14,864 nt of DNA from Dehalococcoidia bacterium (GTDB lineage Bacteria > Chloroflexota > Dehalococcoidia > JACQUA01), in NCBI GenBank assembly GCA_030689845.1, contig JAUYHV010000057.1:1-14864 (forward strand). The letters are read 5' to 3'. The translations under genes and the position numbers were made by a program. This document shows, piece by piece, positions 7,089 to 14,351 of the stretch; the stretch's first letter is position 1, and every line of letters starts with the position of its first letter. Below the pieces are notes generated by a model. It did no database searches, was not told the origin of the DNA, and saw only the letters and a list, made by a program, of their open reading frames with translations.

Positions 7089-9653
7089 ATGGAGAATAAC
7101 AGCAGGTGGGTCCCCACCGTTTGCAGGAACTGCACCAAAGGCCCATGTCCGGTTCGGGTGGAAGTCAAGAACGGGGTAGCGGTAAACCTGGAGGGAAATA
7201 TAACAGGGGTGGGATTTGACCGGTTTTCTAACAGCCAGGGACGGGTTTGTCCCAAGTCCTATGGCATGATCCAAAAACTCTACAATCCAAACCGTGTAAA
7301 ACGCCCCATGAAGAGGACTAACCCGAAAAAAGACTGGGACGTGGACCCCGGGTTCGTAGAAATCACCTGGGATGAAGCGCTGGGTACTGTTGCCGACAGG
7401 CTGGGGAAAATCAGGGCAACAGATACTAACAGGTTATCCGTTGCCCCTCCTGGTCCGCAGATATTCACCAATGCCGGAACCTGGGATGCTTTTTTGCAGG
7501 CTTACGGCCCAACCCAGTACCTTGGCAGCGGTGGTAGCATTCGCTGCGACATGGCGGAGCACGTCTTCGGTAATCTTGTTCACGGCGGATTCCATTGCGA
7601 GCCTGACCCGGTTTATTGCAATTACCTTATCCATTTCGGATACAATACTGCTGCCTCCGGAGGCGCCCCGGAGACAGTGCTTTATAACGATGCCCGGGCA
7701 AGGGGCATGAAGGTTGTGGTGGTAGACCCGGTTTTTTCTTTGACTGCTGGTAAAGCCGATGAATGGTTGCCGATAAAACCCGGCACGGACATAGCTTTTA
7801 TGCTTGCCTTAATCCATGTGATACTCCACGATTTAAACAGGTATGATGCCGAATATTTGAAGACGCTGACCAATTCTCCATACCTTGTTGGGAACGACGG
7901 GTATTTTATACGCGACAGCAGCGGCAAAATCCTCGTCTGGGACAAAGGCTCCGAGAAAGCCCGGCCTTACGATGATCCAGGTGCCCGGGATCTCGCTCTT
8001 GAAGGCACATACCAGTTAGGTGATGGCAGGGAAGCCCGTCCTGCACTGCAAAAGTTGAAGGACCACGTCGCAGGATACACCCCTGAGTGGGCTGAAGGTA
8101 TTACCGATATTGCGGCCGTGACAACCCGCAGGATTGCCGCGGAATACATCGAGGCGGCCCGGATAGGAAGTACAATCCAGATTGATGGAGTGACACTTCC
8201 TTTAAGACCTGTCGCCATAAAATTAGGCAGGGGTGTCACCGGCCAAATGCTTTCTTACCAGTGCGCTTTGTCGCAACATATCCTGGCGATCCTGGTAGGA
8301 GGGCTGGAGGTACCCGGAGGTCATGGAGGCGGAAGAACGGCAGCGGGTGCAGGAATTAATACGGGCATAGGTATTTCCCCGGGACCTGACGGTATGACCA
8401 ACCTTGTTTCCTTTCCTTTTACCTGGCCACCCGTCTCTTACAGCGGTGCTGAAACACTGCTGCCCTATTCCAAAGCTTATGCCCTGGCCCACCCGAGGCA
8501 CCTGGCTTACCGCCATCTCGTCGAACCCCCGAAAAATTTTCCCATACCGGCTCCGCCCGAAGCGTTGATAAGATACCGTTGCAATCCATTAACTGCTGTG
8601 GGTGAACACCAGATAATCTTTGAAGCCCTCCGTCGCATTCCATTTATAGTGTCCTTTTCGTACTTACCGGATGAGATGACCCAACTGGCAGACATCGTCC
8701 TGCCGGAACATCTCGACCTGGAAAGATATGACCTGGCGACTTATGTCAGGAGCGCTACTGCCCGAAGGTTCCTGGGTGTTCTGTTACGCCAGCCGGCAGT
8801 CGAGCCTGTAAACGATACCATGGAAATATCCGAGATTTTAACGGAACTGGCAAGCCGCATGGGGTTCCTGGATGAATACAATGCCGCCATAAATGAAAAA
8901 CTCGCGTTGAACGGCGAGAATAAGGTTCAGGCAGGTCAAAGGTACACCTGGGAGGAGATAATGGACCGTTTTTGCAAATCAGTCAGCGGCGGGGAGTGCG
9001 ACCTGGAGTGGTTTCGCAGCAACGGAGGGTATCTAAAGCGCGTTCCGGTAACCTATCAATATGACGTCCATTTAGAGATGGTAGACAAGAAATTGCGCTA
9101 CCCCCTCCCTTACATGGAACACGTTAAAATAACCGGGGAAGAACTGGCTGCCAACCTGAAAAAAGTAGGGGTGGACTGGTGGCCCACCAAAGAATATTTG
9201 CCTCTTCCTACCTTTTTCCCCAACGTTATGGAGGAAATGCCCGAGAAATATGATTTCTACGTAACCACCGTCCGGAACGCCCAGTTCTCCTGGGGCAGCA
9301 ATATCGAATGTCCCTGGTTAATTGAAGCGGCAGATTTGATGGCGGGTCAGCAGGACATTTATATGAACACCAAAGCGGCAAAACAAAAAGGCATTAAAGA
9401 CGGGGATGAAATATGTGTTGAGTCGGAAGTCGGCAAAGTCAAGAGGAAAGTTAAACTTACCGAGGGTATTCGCCCCGATACATTGCTTATTCCTGGACAG
9501 TTCGGGCAGTGGGCGGCACCGGGATCAAAAGAGACAGGCAGGGTTAGCCAGGTTACGCTTTCTCCCATCCGCCACAGCTGGACCGATCATTTCATGAGTA
9601 ACATGCAGGGGCAAACCGTTAAAGCCATGGTATACAAAGTCAGGGAGAAATAA
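7089..9653 (+). CDS. Molybdopterin-dependent oxidoreductase, catalytic subunit (CISM / DMSO-reductase superfamily)
   Basis: This 854-residue catalytic subunit should bind a bis-molybdopterin guanine dinucleotide cofactor and one [4Fe-4S] cluster. The N-terminal cluster motif is C12-x2-C15-x4-C20 with C54 in GRVCPKS; the four-residue third gap is one longer than the common three. C153 in GGSIRCDMAEHVFG is the likely Mo (or W) ligand. Further family signs are VVVVDPVFSLTAGKADEWLPIKPGTD (about 208-234), the glycine-rich VGGLEVPGGHGGG (403-415), MTQLADIVLPEHLDLER in the middle, and a C-terminal dinucleotide-binding domain from about residue 735. No Tat signal exists: the first cysteine is at residue 12 and the upstream frame is closed at 7044 with no start codon. 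Its order with ferredoxin and NrfD subunits matches PsrABC, TtrABC or PadBCD-type complexes; the lack of a signal and the style of the partner subunit favour a cytoplasm-facing PadB-like enzyme. The substrate is unknown. AGAAGGA lies 9 nt upstream of the ATG. Confidence 0.93.
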   Translation: MENNSRWVPTVCRNCTKGPCPVRVEVKNGVAVNLEGNITGVGFDRFSNSQGRVCPKSYGMIQKLYNPNRVKRPMKRTNPKKDWDVDPGFVEITWDEALGTVADRLGKIRATDTNRLSVAPPGPQIFTNAGTWDAFLQAYGPTQYLGSGGSIRCDMAEHVFGNLVHGGFHCEPDPVYCNYLIHFGYNTAASGGAPETVLYNDARARGMKVVVVDPVFSLTAGKADEWLPIKPGTDIAFMLALIHVILHDLNRYDAEYLKTLTNSPYLVGNDGYFIRDSSGKILVWDKGSEKARPYDDPGARDLALEGTYQLGDGREARPALQKLKDHVAGYTPEWAEGITDIAAVTTRRIAAEYIEAARIGSTIQIDGVTLPLRPVAIKLGRGVTGQMLSYQCALSQHILAILVGGLEVPGGHGGGRTAAGAGINTGIGISPGPDGMTNLVSFPFTWPPVSYSGAETLLPYSKAYALAHPRHLAYRHLVEPPKNFPIPAPPEALIRYRCNPLTAVGEHQIIFEALRRIPFIVSFSYLPDEMTQLADIVLPEHLDLERYDLATYVRSATARRFLGVLLRQPAVEPVNDTMEISEILTELASRMGFLDEYNAAINEKLALNGENKVQAGQRYTWEEIMDRFCKSVSGGECDLEWFRSNGGYLKRVPVTYQYDVHLEMVDKKLRYPLPYMEHVKITGEELAANLKKVGVDWWPTKEYLPLPTFFPNVMEEMPEKYDFYVTTVRNAQFSWGSNIECPWLIEAADLMAGQQDIYMNTKAAKQKGIKDGDEICVESEVGKVKRKVKLTEGIRPDTLLIPGQFGQWAAPGSKETGRVSQVTLSPIRHSWTDHFMSNMQGQTVKAMVYKVREK

Positions 9654-10295
9654 ATGACCCGATACGGAATGGTTATTGATTTAAAACAGTGTGTTGGCTG
9701 CACAGGTTGTACCGTGAGTTGCAAGGCGGAACATAGCCTGCCTCCGGGTATGCTGTGGGCGCGAGTGCTGTTTAAAGAAAGCGGGGAGTACCCGGCGGTT
9801 CAAAGGAGCATATTGCCTGTTTTGTGTAATCATTGCCGGGACGCCGCCTGTGTAAAGGTATGCCCGACAGGGGCAACGGAAAAAAGGGAGGACGGCCTGG
9901 TCACCATAGACTATTCCAAATGCATGGGATGCCGCTATTGCATGATGGCCTGCCCCTATGGAGCAAGACATTTTAATGATAAACTCAGGTATTTTTTCCC
10001 CGGGCAAGGTCCGACTCCTTACGAGGAAATCGGATACAGGGAGCAGCAGGTTGGCGTGGTGATGAAATGCAATTTCTGCCAGGAACGGATAGACAAGGCT
10101 GCCGGCAACGGCCAGAGACCCGGAGTTGACAGGGATGCGACCCCGGCCTGCGTTAACAACTGCATAGGCAAAGCCCGCTTTTTCGGCGACCTGGACGACC
10201 CAAACAGCGAAGTTTCGCAATTAATAAGGGTCCGAAACGGGCTGCAACTTCACCAGGAATTAGGCACCGACCCCAGCGTTTATTATCTGTACTAA
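9654..10295 (+). CDS. Ferredoxin-type electron-transfer subunit with four [4Fe-4S] clusters
   Basis: Electron-transfer subunit of the molybdoenzyme complex, carrying electrons between the catalytic subunit and the membrane anchor. In 213 residues it has sixteen cysteines in four sets: C13, C16, C19, C23; C58, C61, C66, C70; C90, C93, C96, C100; and C139, C142, C166, C170. That is enough for four cubane clusters, as in the DmsB, PsrB, TtrB and PadC family. The end (PNSEVSQL, HQELGTDPSVYYLY) is the tail I associate with this family, and PadC-annotated proteins look similar from memory. The ATG follows the stop of the preceding gene directly (TAA then ATG), with AGGGAGA 5 nt upstream, so translation is coupled. 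No signal peptide is present, which agrees with a cytoplasmic position next to the catalytic subunit. Confidence 0.93.
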   Translation: MTRYGMVIDLKQCVGCTGCTVSCKAEHSLPPGMLWARVLFKESGEYPAVQRSILPVLCNHCRDAACVKVCPTGATEKREDGLVTIDYSKCMGCRYCMMACPYGARHFNDKLRYFFPGQGPTPYEEIGYREQQVGVVMKCNFCQERIDKAAGNGQRPGVDRDATPACVNNCIGKARFFGDLDDPNSEVSQLIRVRNGLQLHQELGTDPSVYYLY

Positions 10296-10321
10296 ACCAT
10301 CATTTTCAAAAGAGGTAAGGC

Positions 10322-11197
10322 ATGATAGATCCAACCTTTATGGCCGATTTCACTTTCCAGAGGGAATGGGTTGAAAAAAAAGGTTTTTTGCTCGTTCTGG
10401 CTTTTTTTCTGGGAGGACTCGGAGGCGGTCTGTACCTCGTATCCCTTTACCTGGATTTCTACCTGCCCGGAATGATTACCGGTTTCCTTATTGTAGCCCT
10501 GGGTAAAAGTTCCACGCACCTGGCATACCTGGGCAAGCCCTGGAGATTCTGGCGGGGATTCCTGAAACCGCAGAACTCATGGATTTCCCGGGGTCTCATA
10601 GCCATAACCCTGTTCGTTATCTTCGCCTTTCTGCAACTGCTTCCCGCCGTTGCTCCCGGTTTACCCTGGAATTCCAATAACTCCCTTATTACCGTTTTTG
10701 TCCTGATAGGGGGCATCAGCCTGATCGCTTACACCGGGTTTGCCTTGGGAGTGGTAAATGCCATACCCATCTGGAATACGGCTTTAATGCCGGCCCTTTT
10801 CATAGTATATTCTTTACTGGGCGGCGCGGGTCTTGCAGCGGGGATCCTGGCAGCGAGCGGAGGACCGGCTTCCCTGTTAGCTACAACTGAAACCCTCCTT
10901 CGGGTACTACTGGTAACTGCCGCCATCCTCCTGGTGTTTTACCTCTGGATCGGGTATTACAGCACACCAGGGGGTAAAAAATCGGTATTGGAACTCCTCA
11001 AGGGAAAGGTTGCGCCATTTTTTATGTTTGGCGTTTTGCTTTTCGGCATTATCATACCCCTGGTTACAGCCTTTTACGCTTATTTTTTCCATGTTTCACC
11101 GGTATGGATAACCACTGGAGTAGCCTGCGAACTCGTTGGGGGTTTCTTTGTCCGTTATTCCATTCTAAAAGCAGGCATATACGCTCCACTGGTTTGA
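10322..11197 (+). CDS. NrfD/PsrC-type membrane anchor subunit
   Basis: Integral membrane subunit that anchors the complex and probably exchanges electrons and protons with the quinone pool. The 291 residues contain about eight hydrophobic segments, near 20-41, 48-66, 88-108, 120-142, 152-178, 190-212, 228-252 and 260-282. Family marks are the glycine-rich LGGLGGGLYLV in the first segment and THLAYLGKPWRFWRGFLKPQNSWISRG between the second and third, the equivalent of the conserved loop in NrfD proteins. No heme-ligand pattern stands out, and NrfD proteins normally carry none. AGAGG lies 6 nt before the ATG, and the gene is 26 nt after the ferredoxin gene, so it closes the operon. Which quinone is used, and whether protons are pumped, cannot be told from the sequence. 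Confidence 0.92.
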   Translation: MIDPTFMADFTFQREWVEKKGFLLVLAFFLGGLGGGLYLVSLYLDFYLPGMITGFLIVALGKSSTHLAYLGKPWRFWRGFLKPQNSWISRGLIAITLFVIFAFLQLLPAVAPGLPWNSNNSLITVFVLIGGISLIAYTGFALGVVNAIPIWNTALMPALFIVYSLLGGAGLAAGILAASGGPASLLATTETLLRVLLVTAAILLVFYLWIGYYSTPGGKKSVLELLKGKVAPFFMFGVLLFGIIIPLVTAFYAYFFHVSPVWITTGVACELVGGFFVRYSILKAGIYAPLV

Positions 11198-11233
11198 AAA
11201 CGGTGGTATTTTTTGCCGGGTAGATTATGCAAA

Positions 11234-11280
11234 TCCTGTCTTGCCTTGACTCAATCTATCCGCGGAGCGTTATGACAGGA
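11234..11280 (+). promoter_or_regulatory. Candidate promoter with flanking 7-bp inverted repeat upstream of the first SDR
   Basis: TCCTGTC (11234-11240) and GACAGGA (11274-11280) are exact reverse complements with centres 40 nt apart. Between them lies TTGACT (11246-11251), a five-of-six -35 match. A possible -10, TATGAC (11271-11276), is four of six with a long 19-nt spacer and overlaps the right arm. The arms could be a pair of half-sites for a regulator or a long-loop hairpin. The promoter call is weak. Confidence 0.3.
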
Positions 11281-11335
11281 AATTCAGGGAAATAAAACCA
11301 TCGTTTTCAGACGTCCCCCGGATAACATTTGAAAG

Positions 11336-11343
11336 AAGGAGAG
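11336..11343 (+). promoter_or_regulatory. Ribosome binding site of the first SDR gene
   Basis: AAGGAGAG sits 6 nt before the GTG at 11350 and decides the start. An in-frame TTG at 11329 lies upstream of this site and would place it inside the coding region, so that longer form is unlikely. Confidence 0.75.
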
Positions 11344-11349
11344 TTGGCG

Positions 11350-12129
11350 GTGAAACTCAAAGACAAAGTAGCTGTTGTGACAGGCGCCGGCACGGGCATC
11401 GGCCGTGAAATCGCCCTGGCTTACGCTAAAGAGGGAGCAAACCTGGTGGTAGCCGACATTTCCTATAAAGACGCCACGGCAGTCGTCCTGGAAATCGAAT
11501 CACTGGGAAGAAAAGGTCTGGCAACTCACACGGATGTCGCCAGGGAAAAAGATGTAAACGATATGGCGGAAAGAGCGCTGGCTGAATTCGGCAGGATAGA
11601 CATCCTCGTTAACAATGCAGGGGGTACCTTTGATTCGTATCTCGTCCCCGTTAAGAACCTGAGTTTAAAGTCCTGGCAGAATGTGATCGATGTAAACCTC
11701 ACGGGGACTTTTTTATGCGCCCGGGCTGTTTTCCCAACCATGGAAGGTCAAAAAAGCGGAGTAATAATTAACGTATCCAGCGGCAAAGGTAAACGGGGAA
11801 GTGCGGGTTACGGAGTTTACTCTGCCGCCAAGGCGGCGGTTAACAACCTGACGGAAACCCTTGCCGAAGAAGGAGCGCCGTTTAATATACGTGTAAATAC
11901 CATGGGGCCCGGGGGGCCCGTGGCCACAAGGCTGGGTCTTGAGCACGACCTTATAGACAGTAAAGAAATGTTAACCGTGGATGTTGTCGTTCCCCTGGCC
12001 GTCTACCTGGCCTGTGATGATTCCTCCGGGATCACAGGCAAAAACTTCAATGCCCTGCTGTGGAATGAAGAAAAAGGGCTGGGTTCACCCGGGCGGTATA
12101 TTTACCGGGGAACAACTGATAAAAAATAG
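11350..12129 (+). CDS. Short-chain dehydrogenase/reductase (FabG-like fold, atypical C-terminus)
   Basis: NAD(P)-dependent oxidoreductase of the classical SDR family, 259 residues from the GTG. The cofactor motif TGAGTGIG is at 11-18, and D36 at the end of the second strand suggests a preference for NAD(H). NNAG is at 88-91 and the catalytic set is N116, S144, Y157 and K161 (YSAAK). The GPGGPVATR segment stands where classical SDRs have the PG and T of the substrate loop. The C-terminus is unusual: instead of a closing VDGG-type strand it runs TGKNFNALLWNEEKGLGSPGRYIYRG, so the substrate pocket and dimer contacts may differ. It follows the NrfD gene by 152 nt with a possible own promoter, so membership of the molybdoenzyme operon is uncertain. 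The substrate is unknown; hydroxyacyl or alcohol oxidation is typical of the family. Confidence 0.9.
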   Translation: MKLKDKVAVVTGAGTGIGREIALAYAKEGANLVVADISYKDATAVVLEIESLGRKGLATHTDVAREKDVNDMAERALAEFGRIDILVNNAGGTFDSYLVPVKNLSLKSWQNVIDVNLTGTFLCARAVFPTMEGQKSGVIINVSSGKGKRGSAGYGVYSAAKAAVNNLTETLAEEGAPFNIRVNTMGPGGPVATRLGLEHDLIDSKEMLTVDVVVPLAVYLACDDSSGITGKNFNALLWNEEKGLGSPGRYIYRGTTDKK

Positions 12130-12132
12130 CTG

Positions 12133-12918
12133 TCAGGCAGAGCACAGACGCGCATCATACCCGCCGTCAATTACAAGTACCGAACCGGTGAAATAGGCCG
12201 ACTCGTCAGATGCAAGAAAAAGAGCAGCGTTTGCTACATCTTCGGGCAGTCCCATCCGGCCCAGGGCTACCGCAGCATTACGCTCACTTATGGCACTTTC
12301 ATAGTCAGGTTTTGAGCGAAGAAATCTGTCGTGCCCCGGGGTCAATATTGGCCCCGGGCAAAGGCAGTTAGCCCGGATCTGATACCGGCCGTAGTCCAGG
12401 GACATCTGCTTTGTAAGATGAATAACCGCCGCTTTGGCTGTGGAATAAGCCGCAAAGGACGGGACGACTGCCACTCCGAACTGGCTCCCCATGTTGATAA
12501 TGGAGCCGCGCCCGTTTTTTACCATGAAAGGTAAGATATATTTACACATCAAAAAGGTTGCCGTGACGTTGCCTTTCATTACCTTGTCCCAATCTTCTTC
12601 ATCCGTATCGCCCAGGGCGCCCTTTACCCCCTGGCTTCCACCGGCGTTGTTGAACAGGATATCAACCCTGCTAAAGGCATCTATTGCCTGCTTGACAACC
12701 GCTTGAGCGCTGCCGGAATCCGAGACGTCTCCAAAGATAAAACAGGCTTGTCCTCCGCTTTCCTTGATTATGTCCGCGGTTTCCCTGCCAGCCGCATCAA
12801 CCCTGTCGTTGACCACAACCATGGCGCCCTCTGCTGCAAACAGCAGCGCCGTCGTACGGCCGATACCCGAACCAGACCCTGTCACGATTGCAATTTTGTC
12901 TTGAAGCCTGGAAGCCAT
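12133..12918 (-). CDS. Short-chain dehydrogenase/reductase (classical, FabG-like)
   Basis: NAD(P)-dependent oxidoreductase, 261 residues from the ATG at 12918. It shows TGSGSGIG (13-20), D38 after the second strand (favouring NAD(H)), NNAG (90-93), and the catalytic set N117, S145, Y158 and K162 (YSTAK). The end is the classical form: GRMGLPEDVANAALFLASDESAYFTGSVLVIDGG. The start is set by AAGGGA 4 nt upstream; a TTG at 12936 would extend the protein by six residues but has no site. The stop lies 3 nt from the stop of the other SDR on the opposite strand. The two proteins share the fold but differ through most of their length, so they are not a recent duplication. Upstream on the same strand is the binding-protein gene, with a terminator-like hairpin between. 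The substrate is unknown. Confidence 0.93.
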   Translation of the reverse strand: MASRLQDKIAIVTGSGSGIGRTTALLFAAEGAMVVVNDRVDAAGRETADIIKESGGQACFIFGDVSDSGSAQAVVKQAIDAFSRVDILFNNAGGSQGVKGALGDTDEEDWDKVMKGNVTATFLMCKYILPFMVKNGRGSIINMGSQFGVAVVPSFAAYSTAKAAVIHLTKQMSLDYGRYQIRANCLCPGPILTPGHDRFLRSKPDYESAISERNAAVALGRMGLPEDVANAALFLASDESAYFTGSVLVIDGGYDARLCSA

Positions 12919-12922
12919 TTTT

Positions 12923-12928
12923 TCCCTT
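12923..12928 (-). promoter_or_regulatory. Ribosome binding site of the second SDR gene
   Basis: Read on the minus strand, AAGGGA ends 4 nt before the ATG at 12918 and supports that start over the TTG at 12936. It lies about 10 nt after the foot of the preceding hairpin. Confidence 0.6.
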
Positions 12929-12930
12929 TT

Positions 12931-12977
12931 AAACAAATGCCCGGTTCACCTGGCCGGACAGCCACATAAACCGGGCA
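12931..12977 (-). terminator. Intrinsic-terminator-like hairpin between the binding-protein and SDR genes
   Basis: On the minus strand, TGCCCGGTT (12977-12969) pairs perfectly with AACCGGGCA (12946-12938) and is followed at once by TTTGTTT (12937-12931). The 22-nt loop contains a further GGC/GCC-type pairing (12961-12964 with 12951-12954). It starts 33 nt after the stop of the binding-protein gene, as expected for its terminator. It also forms the leader of the SDR gene, ending about 10 nt before that gene's ribosome site. Confidence 0.6.
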
Positions 12978-13009
12978 CTCACTTTTATAAACCTATTGCG
13001 AGGGCTATT

Positions 13010-14170
13010 TTACTCTTTAAATAAATCTCCCCCAATTTTTCTTACTACCAACCGCAGTTTTAAGTGGTCTTCAGTAGGAAATATGTCATTAGCGTTGGGT
13101 ATACTTTCAGGGTCGAGGTGACCGGTCGGGACATCTTTTCGCGTAGGAGGCCACCCGGTGATGGTGGACCACAGGGTCATGCCCTCTTTGGACAACAGCC
13201 AGTTAGCATAAAGTTTTGCAGCATTAGGATGAGGAGCCTTATCGAAAATAACAAGATTTCCGGGTCCGCCGGAAATAAATCTCGGCTCGCTAAAATTCAA
13301 GGTCCGTACGGGAGCCTGCGCTCTTTTGAACTCGCTGAACAGGGACATGCTCTGGCCGAGCCCGATGGGATACTTGTCCTTGGCAACCCATTCCAGTAGC
13401 TGCCTCTGGTCCCGCGTAATGACAGGTTCCTGGGCTTTAAGCTGCTGAAATATTTCCATGGCTTTTGCTTCGCCAAAATGTTCATAAAAAGCTGTCAGCA
13501 GGTTAGGACTCGTACCTGAGATTGCAGGATCAGAAAATACAATCTTCCCTTTCCACTCGGGTTTTAGCAGGTCCAGAAAAGAGGTGAGCTGTCCCTCTTT
13601 TACGGTATCCGAGTTGGCAACTGCGTGGGGAATGGCCATTTGCACGAACATAAGAACGTACTTTTCTTTATCGGTATAAGGCAGTTTGTTCCCTATCCAG
13701 TTACCGGGGTCTTTAACTTCCGGTAAAAATAACAGGGGCTCAACCGGTATTATCCACCCCTGGGGTTTGACATCTATCGTGCTGGTCGTTTCGCCCAGGT
13801 GACCGACATCGGCAAGAAATATCCCGGCGTTTCTTTCGGCTTTGATTTTGGCTTGTACCTCTGTAGGCCTTCCCTGGACGAACTCGAGATTAATGCCGTA
13901 CTTTTTCCCGAAATTTTCCTGCAGGGGGGTTACCAGGGGGGCGATTGCGGTGGTGTAAAGGGTTAATGAACCCTCCGCTTTCGCTGCCTTTACAAGCTCT
14001 TCCCAGGGATCAGGGGGCTTGGGAGTTACAACAGCAGTACGGGCAGGGGCCGGCGCGGCAGTGGGAGCAGCAGTGGGGGCCGCAGCCTGCTTACACGCAA
14101 CCACCGGTACGAGTATGACGACCGCTGCCATCAAAACAAGTAAAAATACACTGAATTTTTTTCTCATCAT
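13010..14170 (-). CDS. Extracellular solute-binding lipoprotein of an ABC-type transporter
   Basis: Binding protein that should capture a solute outside the membrane and deliver it to an ABC permease. The 386 residues begin with a lipoprotein signal: MMRKK, a hydrophobic stretch to about residue 22, and the lipobox VVAC with C26 as the lipidated cysteine. Next comes a low-complexity Ala/Pro/Thr linker (about 29-50), partly made of a repeated PTAA unit (two 12-bp units at 14058-14081). The body (WEELVKAAKAEGSLTLYTTA, FGKKYGINLEFVQGRPTEVQAKIKAE, GNLVIFDKAPHPNAAKLYANWLLSKEGM) is typical of the FbpA-like family of periplasmic binding proteins, which bind iron, other metals or small organic anions. 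No permease or ATPase gene is nearby. AGGAG (14175-14179) is 4 nt from the ATG at 14170 and 7 nt from the ATG at 14167; either could be used. The ligand is unknown. Confidence 0.9.
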   Translation of the reverse strand: MMRKKFSVFLLVLMAAVVILVPVVACKQAAAPTAAPTAAPAPARTAVVTPKPPDPWEELVKAAKAEGSLTLYTTAIAPLVTPLQENFGKKYGINLEFVQGRPTEVQAKIKAERNAGIFLADVGHLGETTSTIDVKPQGWIIPVEPLLFLPEVKDPGNWIGNKLPYTDKEKYVLMFVQMAIPHAVANSDTVKEGQLTSFLDLLKPEWKGKIVFSDPAISGTSPNLLTAFYEHFGEAKAMEIFQQLKAQEPVITRDQRQLLEWVAKDKYPIGLGQSMSLFSEFKRAQAPVRTLNFSEPRFISGGPGNLVIFDKAPHPNAAKLYANWLLSKEGMTLWSTITGWPPTRKDVPTGHLDPESIPNANDIFPTEDHLKLRLVVRKIGGDLFKE

Positions 14171-14174
14171 ATTG

Positions 14175-14181
14175 CTCCTTT
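14175..14181 (-). promoter_or_regulatory. Ribosome binding site of the binding-protein gene
   Basis: AAAGGAG on the minus strand precedes the tandem start codons at 14170 and 14167. The spacing (4 or 7 nt) slightly favours the second ATG, which would shorten the signal peptide by one residue. Confidence 0.75.
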
Positions 14182-14189
14182 CATTTTTA

Positions 14190-14212
14190 TTAGATGCACC
14201 TGGTGGATCTAA
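14190..14212. promoter_or_regulatory. 23-nt near-perfect palindrome upstream of the binding-protein gene (candidate operator)
   Basis: TTAGATGCACC (14190-14200) and GGTGGATCTAA (14202-14212) are reverse complements at 10 of 11 positions around a single central T. It lies 20 nt upstream of the start codon, just past the candidate -10 box, so it would cover the transcription start. The very short centre favours a dimeric repressor site over an RNA hairpin. Confidence 0.5.
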
Positions 14213-14213
14213 C

Positions 14214-14244
14214 TTTATAACGAGTTTATAAAATGGGTTTTCAA
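14214..14244 (-). promoter_or_regulatory. Candidate promoter of the binding-protein gene
   Basis: On the minus strand TTGAAA (14244-14239) is followed by TATAAA (14219-14214) after 19 nt, slightly longer than ideal. Shifting the -10 by one base gives TTATAA with an 18-nt spacer. The boxes lie in an AT-rich stretch with three TTTATAA words, so other registers are possible. Confidence 0.3.
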
Positions 14245-14351
14245 CGGTTTATAATTTGTTCTCTATTGTGGTATTTACCCTCCTTCAAAATATTTGCTAC
14301 AAAACTGATGTTATTTGGTAACCCCCGGGTGACTTTGGAGTCTTAAGGGTA

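Noticed and set aside
6877..7274. Overlapping minus-strand ORFs over the start of the molybdoenzyme gene
   Set aside because: They are antisense to a well-supported gene, lack ribosome sites, and their translations look like shadow sequence with no domain.
9681..10220. Minus-strand ORF of 179 codons opposite the ferredoxin subunit
   Set aside because: It is a shadow of the cysteine-rich gene, which has a complete set of sixteen cluster ligands and coupled translation.
11901..11920. GC-rich self-complementary run GGGCCC-GGG-GGGCCC as a regulatory hairpin
   Set aside because: It lies within the first SDR and encodes the conserved Gly-Pro loop; codon choice explains it, though the G-run deserves a read check.
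14058..14081. Tandem 12-bp repeat
   Set aside because: Two units only, fully explained as coding for the PTAA repeat in the lipoprotein linker; not a separate repeat element.
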